Below, in pieces: positions 1-5,661 of a stretch of DNA of 5,661 nucleotides. The DNA comes from an uncultured Lachnospiraceae bacterium. GTDB taxonomy: Bacteria > Bacillota > Clostridia > Lachnospirales > Lachnospiraceae. Both the position numbers and the translations under genes were made by a program. Within the stretch, counting starts at the first letter, position 1. The number at the start of each line of letters is the position of its first letter. The notes under the pieces were generated by a model. The model saw only the letters and a list, made by a program, of their open reading frames with translations, was not told where the DNA came from and made no database searches. The stretch spans positions 1 to 5,661 of the forward strand of contig CANRJU010000190.1 of NCBI GenBank assembly GCA_947631075.1. The letters run 5' to 3'.

Positions 1-73
1 GAAACCGCCGTGTACCGAACGGTACGCACGGTGGTGTGAGAGGACGGCGGCTAATCACCGCCTCCTACTCGAT
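1..73 (+). mobile_element. 3' end of a group II intron (domains V and VI), sense to the operon
   Basis: Seen: bases 4-12 pair with 27-35 (nine pairs including a G7-U32 wobble). A two-base bulge follows at 25-26, then 13-16 pair with 21-24 under the tetraloop GAAC. This is the domain V architecture, with catalytic triad C6-G7-C8 at the wobble and five pairs between wobble and bulge. After a two-base linker, 38-44 pair with 63-70 leaving one unpaired A67 on the 3' strand, and 46-50 pair with 58-62 under a seven-base loop. That is domain VI with its branch-point adenosine. A67 lies seven bases from the end of GAT (71-73), the usual distance to a 3' splice site ending in AY. Known: these domains form the catalytic core and lariat branch site of self-splicing retroelements. 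The intron-encoded reverse transcriptase and domains I-IV would lie upstream of the window. The CGC triad occurs in class IIC and some other bacterial lineages, so the class is left open. Confidence 0.9.
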
Positions 74-93
74 TTAGGAAAAGAGGTCTTTGT
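74..93 (+). promoter_or_regulatory. Residual rimP leader and ribosome binding site (predicted 3' exon)
   Basis: Twenty bases separate the predicted intron 3' end from the rimP start codon. They contain an AGAGG Shine-Dalgarno sequence at 82-86, seven bases before the TTG at 94. There is no room for a -35/-10 promoter here, so rimP must be transcribed from within or upstream of the intron. In unspliced RNA the domain VI hairpin would sit about ten bases 5' of the ribosome binding site; in spliced RNA this leader would be joined to a 5' exon outside the window. Confidence 0.65.
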
Positions 94-588
94 TTGGGAA
101 AATATCAGGATTATGAGAGGCGCACGGAGGAGCTTCTGGCTCCGGTCATGGAGCGCTGTCAGTACGAGCTGGTGGACGTGGAGTTCGTGAAGGAGGCGGG
201 GAACTGGCATCTGAGGGCCTACATCGACAAGGAAGGCGGCATCACGATCGACGATCTGACGGAGGTGAACCACGAGCTCAGTGATTTGCTGGACCGGGAG
301 GATTTTATCTCGGAGTCCTACATTCTGGAGGTGAGCTCGCCGGGACTGCTGCGCCCCTTTAAGAAGCCGAAGGATTTTGTGAGAAATCTGGGGGAGGACG
401 TCGAGGTCAAGCTGTTTTCGCCCGTGACGTGGGAGGAGGACGGAAAGAAATTCTCCGACAAAGAATTTGTAGGCGTTCTCAAGACATATAAAGAGGATGA
501 GGGGATTATCACGCTCGCCATGGACGAGAACGAGATGGATTTTAAGATCAAGGACATTGCGCTGATCCGCAAATATATCGAATTTTAG
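94..588 (+). CDS. rimP: Ribosome maturation factor RimP
   Basis: RimP is a cytoplasmic assembly factor that binds the immature 30S subunit and helps S12 and neighbouring proteins join during late head/platform maturation. The 164-residue product matches the family from end to end. The N-terminal alpha/beta domain (about 1-85) carries ELVDVEFVKEAGNWHLRAYID (25-45) and the family signature EVSSPGLLRPFK (79-90). A C-terminal Sm-like beta-barrel domain spans about 92-164. It is slightly longer than the E. coli protein of about 150 residues. The TTG start at 94 is chosen for its AGAGG seven bases upstream and because MGKYQDYERRTEELL aligns with typical clostridial N-termini; no ATG is available in frame upstream. 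The stop lies 28 bases before nusA, the usual neighbour. The nearby group II intron leaves the reading frame intact. Confidence 0.95.
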   Translation: MGKYQDYERRTEELLAPVMERCQYELVDVEFVKEAGNWHLRAYIDKEGGITIDDLTEVNHELSDLLDREDFISESYILEVSSPGLLRPFKKPKDFVRNLGEDVEVKLFSPVTWEEDGKKFSDKEFVGVLKTYKEDEGIITLAMDENEMDFKIKDIALIRKYIEF

Positions 589-616
589 TATTTAAACGAT
601 TGGAGGACAAGGGAAA

Positions 617-1675
617 ATGAAAAAGACAGTAGCACAGAAGGGGAATCCGGAACTGATCGAGGCATTAAACGCCATTGAGAAGGAAAAGGACATAAGCAAG
701 GAGATTTTGTTAGAGGCCATTGAAAATTCGCTGTTAGCCGCCTGCAAGAATCAGTTCGGCAAGTCGGACAACATACGCGTCAACCTGGACCGGGAGACGG
801 GCGAATTCCATGTATTTCAGGACAAAGAGGTCGTGGAGGAAGTGGAGGACCCGATGCTGCAGCTCTCGCTGACCGAGGCGGAGGTGAAGCATCCGGGAAG
901 CGCGCTGGGGGATATCATCAGTTTTGAGGTGACGCCAAAGAATTTCGGACGCATCGCGGCGCAGAAGGCCAAACAGGTCGTGGTGCAGAAAATCCGCGAG
1001 GAGGAGAGAAAAGTCCTCTACGACCAGTATTACATGAAGGAGCGCGACATTGTGACCGGCACGGTGCAGCGCTACAGCAACGGCAATTACAATATTAACC
1101 TGGGCAAGATTGACGCGATTTTGACGTCGCAGGAGCAGGTGGCGACGGAGCAGTTCGCGCCGCAGGAGAGAATCAAGCTCTATGTTATGGAGGTAAAGGA
1201 TACGACCAGGGGACCGCGGATTATTATTTCCCGCACCCACCCGGAGCTTGTGAAGCGGCTGTTCGAGGCCGAGGTGGCCGAGATTCAGAGCGGCATAGTG
1301 GAGATTAAAAATGTGTCGAGGGAGGCCGGCTCCCGGTCTAAGATCGCCGTGTACAGCAACGACCCGGATGTGGACGCCGTGGGAGCCTGCGTGGGCATGA
1401 ACGGAATCCGCGTCAACGCCGTGGTAGAGGAGCTGAGGGGCGAGAAAATTGATATCGTGGAGTGGAGCGAGGATCCGGCCGTGTTTATCGAGCACGCGCT
1501 CAGCCCATCACGAGTTTTATCGGTTCAGGTGGACCCGGAGGAAAAGAGCGCGGAGGTCGTTGTTCCGGACTTCCAGCTCTCGCTGGCCATCGGCAAAGAG
1601 GGACAGAATGCCAGACTGGCGGCAAGGCTCACGGGATACAAGATCGACATCAAGAGCGAGTCGCAGACATTCTGA
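617..1675 (+). CDS. nusA: Transcription termination/antitermination factor NusA
   Basis: NusA binds RNA polymerase and the nascent RNA to control pausing, hairpin-dependent termination and antitermination, and coupling to translation. The 352-residue product shows the full Firmicutes domain order. An N-terminal polymerase-binding domain covers about 1-130, with [20 protein letters not shown] (10-29) and [20 protein letters not shown] (111-130). An S1 RNA-binding domain covers about 139-205. KH1 follows at about 206-280, with [11 protein letters not shown] at 256-266. KH2 covers about 281-350, with the nucleic-acid-binding loop and helix [18 protein letters not shown] at 323-340. The acidic repeats found at the C-terminus of E. 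coli NusA are absent, as is normal in Firmicutes. The ATG has a GGAGG at 602-606, ten bases upstream. rnpM begins 29 bases after its stop. Confidence 0.97.
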   Translation: MKKTVAQKGNPELIEALNAIEKEKDISKEILLEAIENSLLAACKNQFGKSDNIRVNLDRETGEFHVFQDKEVVEEVEDPMLQLSLTEAEVKHPGSALGDIISFEVTPKNFGRIAAQKAKQVVVQKIREEERKVLYDQYYMKERDIVTGTVQRYSNGNYNINLGKIDAILTSQEQVATEQFAPQERIKLYVMEVKDTTRGPRIIISRTHPELVKRLFEAEVAEIQSGIVEIKNVSREAGSRSKIAVYSNDPDVDAVGACVGMNGIRVNAVVEELRGEKIDIVEWSEDPAVFIEHALSPSRVLSVQVDPEEKSAEVVVPDFQLSLAIGKEGQNARLAARLTGYKIDIKSESQTF

Positions 1676-1704
1676 ATTTAGAGGGAATGAGAGAGGGGTG
1701 CTGT

Positions 1705-1974
1705 ATGCAGACCAGAAAGAAACCGGAGAGACAGTGCATTGGCTGCCGGGAGATTCGGGAGAAAAAGCAGCTGATCCGCATTGTGAGGACGCCGGAGGGA
1801 CAGATTGCGCTGGACCGCACCGGACGCATGAATGGACGAGGAGCGTATTTGTGCGACAATGAGGAATGCTTACAGAGAGCGAGAAAGAGCGGCGCTCTTG
1901 GGCGCGCTTTCAAGGCCGCCATACCCGATGAAATTTATGATGAGTTAGAAAGGCAGTTTTATGATACAGAGTAA
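1705..1974 (+). CDS. rnpM: RnpM/YlxR family RNA-binding protein (RNase P modulator)
   Basis: This small basic protein belongs to the YlxR family, encoded between nusA and infB in most Firmicutes. The B. subtilis member, renamed RnpM, is reported to bind RNase P RNA and modulate RNase P activity. Seen in the 89 residues: the family N-terminal motif R9-Q-C11-I-G-C14-R15, the GRGAYLC motif at 44-50, and C55 in DNEEC, followed by a helical tail with LGRAFK. The four cysteines (11, 14, 50, 55) resemble a metal-site arrangement, but metal binding is not shown. The start at 1705 has GAGAGGGG at 1691-1698, six bases upstream. The in-frame ATG at 1687 is rejected because its purine tract lies only one base away, and the homology begins at MQTRKKPERQCIGCR. 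The 3' end overlaps the next gene by 14 bases. Confidence 0.93.
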   Translation: MQTRKKPERQCIGCREIREKKQLIRIVRTPEGQIALDRTGRMNGRGAYLCDNEECLQRARKSGALGRAFKAAIPDEIYDELERQFYDTE

Positions 1975-2278
1975 AAAAGTCCTGGGGAGCCTGGGGCTGG
2001 CGATGAAAGCCGGATGCGTGGTGAGCGGAGAGTTCATGACGGAGAAGGCGATCCGGGACGGGCGCGCCAAGCTGGTGATCGTAGCGGAGGACGCGTCGGA
2101 TAACACCCGAAAAAAGTTTATAGATTCCTGTCATTTTTACAAAGTGCCCTGTGCGCGGTTCGGGGACAGAGAACTTCTGGGGAATGCCGTCGGCAAGGAG
2201 TTCAGGGCCTCTCTGGCAGTTACAGATAGAGGATTTGCAGTGTCTATAGGAAAGAATTTAGATCTGGAGGTAACATAA
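1961..2278 (+). CDS. ylxQ: L7Ae/L30e-family RNA-binding protein YlxQ
   Basis: This 105-residue protein belongs to the L7Ae/L30e/S12e/Gadd45 superfamily of kink-turn RNA-binding proteins. In Firmicutes this member is called YlxQ (also annotated as an L7Ae-like ribosomal protein). Its cellular role is not well settled. Family features visible: [14 protein letters not shown] (11-24), the K-turn-binding region [20 protein letters not shown] (27-46) with N48-T49, and the [15 protein letters not shown] segment (67-80) that precedes the final strand. The start is inside the end of rnpM (14-base overlap), with AGAAAGG at 1947-1953 seven bases upstream, which argues for translational coupling of the pair. 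It ends one base before the infB start codon. Confidence 0.93.
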   Translation: MIQSKKVLGSLGLAMKAGCVVSGEFMTEKAIRDGRAKLVIVAEDASDNTRKKFIDSCHFYKVPCARFGDRELLGNAVGKEFRASLAVTDRGFAVSIGKNLDLEVT

Positions 2279-2279
2279 T

Positions 2280-5096
2280 ATGGCAAAAATGAAAATATAT
2301 GAGATAGCGAGGAGCATGCAGCAGCAGGATAAGAGCATCAAGAGCGGCGACCTGGTCAGATATTTGAACGAGAACGGATTTGAGGTCAAGGGCGCCAACA
2401 GCAACATTGAGGACGCGGCGATTGCTTTTCTCATGAAGAACTTTATGCAGAAAAAGGCGGCGGAGAGGGAGCAGGCGGCTGCTGCGAAGGCGGAAAAAAT
2501 GCAGCAAAAGCAGCAATCGCAGCAAAAATCGCAGCAGATGCAGCAGAAAACGCAGCAAAAATTGCAGCAAAATTCGCAGCAACCGCAGCAAAATTCGCAG
2601 CAGACGCAGCAGAAAACGCAGCAGACACAGCAACTGCAGCAGAAAGAATCACAGGCGCAGCAACTGACACAGTCTGCTGTTGGGCAGGATGCGAAGGAGA
2701 ACATCCGCAATACACCAGAGAGAGGTGCGGCGTCTGCCGCTTCGGAGACGAAGAGGGAGACGGCGGCCAGAGCGGACGCCCAGAAGAAAAGCGGCGATGG
2801 CAACCGCAGTCATGGCAGCCATGACAGCCAGGGCAGCCAAGGCAGTCAGAACAGCGACCGCAGCCATGACAGCCAAGGCAGTCACGGCAGTCAGAACAAC
2901 GGGCGCAATCGTGACAACCGCGGCAGTCGTGATAACCGCAACCGTGATAACCGGGACAATCGCGGCCAGGGCGGTCAGGGCAGAGACGCCAGAGGCCAGG
3001 GCCGGGATAATAGAGATAACCGTGACAATCGCGGACAGGGTCAGGGCGGTGGCAATCGCAATGACGGGGGCCGCAACAACAGGAACAATCGTGGCCGCGG
3101 CGGCGACCGTGTATTTGAGCGGTTTGAGAAGTCCCAGAGCGGATTTGACGGAATCAAGCAGGAGCAGAAGAATTCTCGCAGCAACCGGAACAACCGCAAG
3201 AAAGAGGATAAGAACGCAAAGCAGGGCGGCTACCGCAAGAGCAGCAAGGAAGAGATGAACCGGATTCGGTCCAAGAAGGATCCGAACAGAAAGGGAGCCT
3301 TCATCAAGCCGGAGCCGGTGAAGCACGAGCCGGAGGAGGATATCAAGCAGATCACGATTCCGGAGTCCCTGACAATCCGTGAGCTGGCAGAGAAGATGAA
3401 GATGCCGGCCGCCGCCCTTGTGAAGAAATTATTCTTACAGGGACAGATGGTTTCGCTCAACCAGGAGATTTCCTTTGAGGAGGCCGAGGAGATTGCGCTG
3501 AGCTTTGACATCATCGCCGAGCTGGAAGAAAAGGTGGATATGGTGGCAGAGCTCCTGAAGGAGGAAGAAGAGGACGAGAGCAAGATGAAGAAACGTCCGC
3601 CGGTTGTCTGCGTAATGGGACACGTCGATCACGGAAAGACGTCCCTTCTGGACGCAATCCGCCAGACGGATGTGACCGAGCACGAGGCGGGCGGCATCAC
3701 CCAGCACATCGGCGCCTATGTGGTCCGGATCAACGGAGAGAAAATTACATTCTTAGATACGCCGGGACACGAGGCATTTACCTCTATGCGTATGCGCGGC
3801 GCCCAGTCCACAGATATCGCGGTACTGGTCGTGGCAGCGGACGACGGCGTGATGCCGCAGACCGTGGAGGCCATCAACCACGCGAAGGCGGCGGGAGTAG
3901 AGATTATTGTCGCCATCAACAAGATTGACAAAGAGGGAGCCAACATCGACCGCGTGAAGCAGGAGCTGTCGGAGTACGAGCTGATTCCTGAGGAGTGGGG
4001 CGGAAGCACCGTGTTCTGTCCGGTATCGGCCCACACCAAAGAGGGTATTGAAAATCTGCTGGAGATGATTGTCCTGACGGCGGATGTGCTCGAATTAAAG
4101 GCAAATGACAAGCGGCGCGCCCGCGGTATCGTCATCGAGGCGAGGCTGGATAAGGGCCGCGGCCCGGTTGCGACCGTGCTGGTACAGAAGGGTACGCTCA
4201 ACATCGGGGATCACATCGCCATCGGCACGGCCTACGGAAAAGTCCGCGCCATGCTCGACCACCGGGGAGAGCGCGTGAAGCTGGCGAAACCCTCTACTCC
4301 TGTAGAAATTCTTGGACTCAACGGAGTTCCAGACGCGGGAGAGATTTTCGTGGCAACCGACAGCGACAAAGAAGCAAAACAGATTTCCCAGGCATATGTA
4401 GACCAGGGCAAGGATAAACTGTTAGAGGAAACCAAGGCGAAGAAGCTGTCCTTAGACGGCCTGTTCAGCCAGATTCAGGCGGGCAACGTCAAGGATCTGA
4501 ACCTGATCATCAAGGCCGACGTGCAGGGCTCCGTGGAGGCCGTAAAGCAGAGCCTTCTGAAGCTGAGCAACGAGGAAGTGGCCGTTCGCGTGATTCACGG
4601 CGGCGTGGGCGCGATCAACGAGTCCGACGTCAGCCTGGCCAGCGCCTCCAACGCCATTATCATTGGATTCAACGTCCGTCTGGACAATATGGCAAAGGAG
4701 ACGGCGGACAGAGAGAACGTGGATGTCCGTCTGTACCGTGTCATTTACGACGCGATCGAGGATATCGAGGCGGCCATGAAGGGTATGCTGGAGCCGATTT
4801 ACGAGGAAAGAGTCATCGCTCACGCGGAGGTGCGCCAGACATTCAAGGCGTCCGGCGTGGGAACGATTGCCGGTTCATATGTGCTGGACGGCAAGATCGA
4901 GAGGGGCTGCCGCGCCCGCATTACCCGCGAGGGCGAGCAGATTTTCGAGGGCGACCTGGCCAGCTTGAAGCGGTTTAAGGACGACGTCAAGGAAGTCAGC
5001 GCCGGATACGAGTGCGGTCTTGTATTTGCCGGATTTAACGACATACAGGAAGAAGATCAGATCGAGTGCTATAAAATGGTGGAGGTTCCGAGGTAA
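2280..5096 (+). CDS. infB: Translation initiation factor IF-2, with long low-complexity linker
   Basis: IF2 is the GTPase that places fMet-tRNA on the 30S subunit and promotes 50S joining. The product has 938 residues, longer than the B. subtilis protein of about 716. Domains in order: N-terminal helical domain about 2-55 ([20 protein letters not shown]); low-complexity linker about 60-345; IF2-N domain about 357-410 ([16 protein letters not shown]); G domain about 438-600. The G motifs are complete: G1 GHVDHGKT 447-454, G2 with T474 in [11 protein letters not shown]3 DTPGH 493-497, G4 NKID 547-550 and G5 SA 583-584. Domain II (about 610-700), domain III (about 720-830, ADVQGSVEA 746-754) and the C-terminal fMet-tRNA-binding domain (about 840-938, ending [13 protein letters not shown]) follow. 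GGAGGT at 2266-2271 lies eight bases before the ATG. The stop overlaps the rbfA start by one base. The excess length over B. subtilis IF2 appears to lie mainly in the linker; the core is ordinary. Confidence 0.97.
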   Translation: MAKMKIYEIARSMQQQDKSIKSGDLVRYLNENGFEVKGANSNIEDAAIAFLMKNFMQKKAAEREQAAAAKAEKMQQKQQSQQKSQQMQQKTQQKLQQNSQQPQQNSQQTQQKTQQTQQLQQKESQAQQLTQSAVGQDAKENIRNTPERGAASAASETKRETAARADAQKKSGDGNRSHGSHDSQGSQGSQNSDRSHDSQGSHGSQNNGRNRDNRGSRDNRNRDNRDNRGQGGQGRDARGQGRDNRDNRDNRGQGQGGGNRNDGGRNNRNNRGRGGDRVFERFEKSQSGFDGIKQEQKNSRSNRNNRKKEDKNAKQGGYRKSSKEEMNRIRSKKDPNRKGAFIKPEPVKHEPEEDIKQITIPESLTIRELAEKMKMPAAALVKKLFLQGQMVSLNQEISFEEAEEIALSFDIIAELEEKVDMVAELLKEEEEDESKMKKRPPVVCVMGHVDHGKTSLLDAIRQTDVTEHEAGGITQHIGAYVVRINGEKITFLDTPGHEAFTSMRMRGAQSTDIAVLVVAADDGVMPQTVEAINHAKAAGVEIIVAINKIDKEGANIDRVKQELSEYELIPEEWGGSTVFCPVSAHTKEGIENLLEMIVLTADVLELKANDKRRARGIVIEARLDKGRGPVATVLVQKGTLNIGDHIAIGTAYGKVRAMLDHRGERVKLAKPSTPVEILGLNGVPDAGEIFVATDSDKEAKQISQAYVDQGKDKLLEETKAKKLSLDGLFSQIQAGNVKDLNLIIKADVQGSVEAVKQSLLKLSNEEVAVRVIHGGVGAINESDVSLASASNAIIIGFNVRLDNMAKETADRENVDVRLYRVIYDAIEDIEAAMKGMLEPIYEERVIAHAEVRQTFKASGVGTIAGSYVLDGKIERGCRARITREGEQIFEGDLASLKRFKDDVKEVSAGYECGLVFAGFNDIQEEDQIECYKMVEVPR
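2502..2663 (+). repeat. In-frame CAG/CAA-rich tract encoding QQx repeats in infB
   Basis: Residues 75-128 of IF2 contain 31 glutamines out of 54, mostly as QQ followed by K, S, T, N, M, P or L. At the DNA level this gives an imperfect 9-base period of the type CAGCARNNN. Exact and near-exact copies are visible: an 18-base unit at 2564-2581 recurs unchanged at 2585-2602, and the 27 bases at 2531-2557 recur at 2597-2623 with one difference. Every irregularity seen keeps the frame. Such arrays can change length by slipped-strand mispairing, and the segment is expected to be disordered or helical coiled coil. Confidence 0.85.
2806..2897 (+). repeat. Ser/His/Gly/Gln-encoding imperfect direct repeats in infB
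   Basis: Residues 177-206 are built from [12 protein letters not shown] and GSQN units. The DNA shows the 20-base AGCCATGACAGCCAGGGCAG at 2817-2836 repeated at 2862-2881 with one base changed, a spacing of 45 bases (15 codons). This suggests an internal duplication of about 15 codons that has since diverged. The protein segment is predicted to be disordered and has no known domain. Confidence 0.8.
2898..3107 (+). repeat. RDNR/RG-rich repeat block in infB
   Basis: Residues 207-276 consist almost entirely of Arg, Asp, Asn, Gly and Gln. They include seven RDNR units (starting at 211, 217, 222, 225, 242, 245 and 248) and several RG/RGQG steps. The DNA unit GATAACCGGGACAATCGCGG at 2946-2965 recurs at 3015-3034 with one base changed, showing duplication at the nucleotide level. 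Arg/Gly-rich blocks of this kind commonly bind RNA without a fold in other proteins; that role here is inference. Confidence 0.85.
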
Positions 5097-5467
5097 TGAG
5101 AAAAAACAGCGTGAAAAATATTCGGATCAACAGCGAGGTGCTCCGGGAGATGAGCATGATTCTGCGGGAAGATTTAAAGGATCCGCGGATTGACCCCATG
5201 ACGTCCGTCACAGCGGCGGAGGTGACGCCGGATCTGAAATATGCCAAGATCTACGTCAGCGTCATGGGAGACGACGAGACCCGCGAAAAGACTATGGAAG
5301 GGCTGAAAAAGAGCGCGTCGTTCGCCCGTCATCAGCTCGCGTCGCGGATGAATCTGCGCTATACGCCGGAGCTGACATTCGTGCTGGATCACTCCATCGA
5401 GTACGGCGTGGAGATGTCCAAAAAAATAGATGAGGTACAACAGAGACAGAATAGAGAGCAGAGTTAA
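5096..5467 (+). CDS. rbfA: 30S ribosome-binding factor RbfA
   Basis: RbfA is a cold-shock-associated KH-fold protein that binds the 30S subunit near helix 1 and the 3' end of 16S rRNA and assists late maturation, in the same process as RimP. The 123-residue product covers the family: the N-terminal helix RINSEVLREMSMILREDLKDPRI, the strand DLKYAKIYVSVMG, the helix-kink-helix region MEGLKKSASFARHQLASRMNLR and the final strand PELTFVLDHSIEYG, then a short polar tail. The ATG shares its A with the infB stop codon (TAATG), and GGAGG at 5081-5085 lies ten bases upstream inside infB, so the two genes are probably translationally coupled. The length is normal for the family. Confidence 0.96.
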   Translation: MRKNSVKNIRINSEVLREMSMILREDLKDPRIDPMTSVTAAEVTPDLKYAKIYVSVMGDDETREKTMEGLKKSASFARHQLASRMNLRYTPELTFVLDHSIEYGVEMSKKIDEVQQRQNREQS

Positions 5468-5494
5468 TTCATTTGAGGAGATGTTAGTGCAGCT

Positions 5495-5563
5495 ATGAAA
5501 AATTTAATGGAGACAGTAAGGGGCGCTTCTACCATCGCCATCGGCGGGCACATCCGCCCGGAT
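5495..5563 (+). CDS. nrnA: N-terminal fragment of NrnA-like DHH phosphoesterase, broken after codon 23
   Basis: Directly after rbfA, where Firmicutes usually carry the DHH/DHHA1 phosphoesterase NrnA (oligoribonuclease/pAp phosphatase), an ATG opens a product beginning MKNLMETVRGASTIAIGGHI and then RPD. STIAIGGHIRPD is the first strand and start of metal-binding motif I, which in the family continues GDxxGS. Here the next residues are A-H-H and family resemblance ends, although the frame stays open to the window edge. GAGGAG at 5475-5480 is the likely ribosome binding site, 14 bases away, longer than usual. An ATG at 5481 right after it gives only five codons before a stop. The gene is either truncated by a rearrangement or joined to foreign sequence by assembly. 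Confidence 0.72.
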
Positions 5564-5661
5564 GCCCATCATGCCTTCGTCGAAGTAGTGGCCGCTCTCG
5601 TCAGTGCGCACATTGTAGTCGCCCCAGATCGGCCCCTTGATGTTGCGCGGCTGGCCGTAGT
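5564..5661 (-). CDS. Unidentified coding fragment in the opposite orientation, at a probable chimeric junction
   Basis: Read on the minus strand from 5659, this segment gives 32 codons without a stop (YGQPRNIKGPIWGDYN, then VRTDESGHYFDEGMMG). Composition looks like a real soluble protein. Of the 32 codons, 29 end in G or C, while the plus-strand reading gives an unconvincing Ala/Val/His-rich peptide. I do not recognise the family. Continuing the same minus frame into the nrnA part yields implausible sequence and a stop within codons of the nrnA start, so the native gene would have continued elsewhere. The exact join is uncertain by a few bases around 5561-5570. Confidence 0.5.

Noticed and set aside
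1..60. CRISPR-like or tRNA-like hairpins at the left edge
   Set aside because: The two hairpins fit group II intron domains V and VI in detail (wobble triad, two-base bulge, single bulged A), and there is no repeat-spacer pattern or tRNA cloverleaf.
734..1495. 253-codon minus-strand open frame opposite nusA
   Set aside because: It is rich in His, Leu and Arg, as expected from antisense of a GC-biased coding region, and nusA is complete and conserved throughout.
1462..1704. Upstream extension of the rnpM frame into the 3' part of nusA
   Set aside because: The extension overlaps the KH2 coding region of nusA in another frame and has no family resemblance. The start at 1705 has a good ribosome binding site and matches the family N-terminus.
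2680..3258. Plus-strand alternative frame in the infB linker (Ala/Thr/Arg-rich)
   Set aside because: It is a frame-shifted reading of the repeat blocks without a recognisable domain; the IF2 frame continues intact on both sides.
2258..3326. Long minus-strand open frames opposite the IF2 linker, including a Cys-rich one and Ala/Val- or Leu-rich ones
   Set aside because: They are the complement of the CAG/CAA and RDN/RG repeats, which contain few antisense stops. Their composition is just the repeat read backwards, and infB is clearly the gene here.
5468..5494. Possible terminator or promoter between rbfA and nrnA
   Set aside because: The 27 bases contain a purine-rich ribosome binding site but no stable hairpin with a T-run and no convincing -35/-10 pair.

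Overview
The window is the core translation/transcription operon found in most Firmicutes: rimP, nusA, rnpM (ylxR), an L7Ae-like gene (ylxQ), infB and rbfA. All six lie on the + strand with short gaps or overlaps, followed by the first codons of an nrnA-like DHH phosphoesterase gene. This gene order, the short NusA without acidic C-terminal repeats, and the ylxR-ylxQ pair point to a Clostridia-type Firmicute. Protein style and moderate-to-high GC suggest a gut Lachnospiraceae relative, but that is inference.

Layout. Bases 1-73 fold as domains V and VI of a group II intron and end at a plausible 3' splice site. Only 20 bases separate that site from the TTG start of rimP. Bases 94-5467 hold six intact genes: RimP and RbfA (30S maturation), NusA (elongation, pausing, termination), RnpM (RNA-binding, RNase P modulator), YlxQ (kink-turn RNA-binding family) and IF2 (initiator-tRNA delivery and subunit joining). 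Most starts have a clear Shine-Dalgarno sequence. ylxR/ylxQ overlap by 14 bases and infB/rbfA by one base, which suggests translational coupling. No promoter or intrinsic terminator is visible between 74 and 5494, so the genes are probably co-transcribed from upstream of the window or from within the intron.

IF2 is unusual in having a long low-complexity N-terminal linker of about 290 residues. It has a QQx-repeat glutamine tract, then a Ser/His/Gly/Gln block, then an Arg/Asp/Asn/Gly block rich in RDNR and RG motifs. The conserved N2, GTPase and C-terminal domains are complete.

The right end is abnormal. nrnA matches its family for only 23 codons, up to the first Asp of the catalytic HxxPDGD motif. 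The last 98 bases read instead as a well-formed protein-coding fragment on the opposite strand. This looks like a chimeric join (assembly artefact) or a real rearrangement that breaks nrnA. I see no new defence or mobile system. The points worth a second look are the intron in the operon leader, the IF2 disordered region and the right-end junction.
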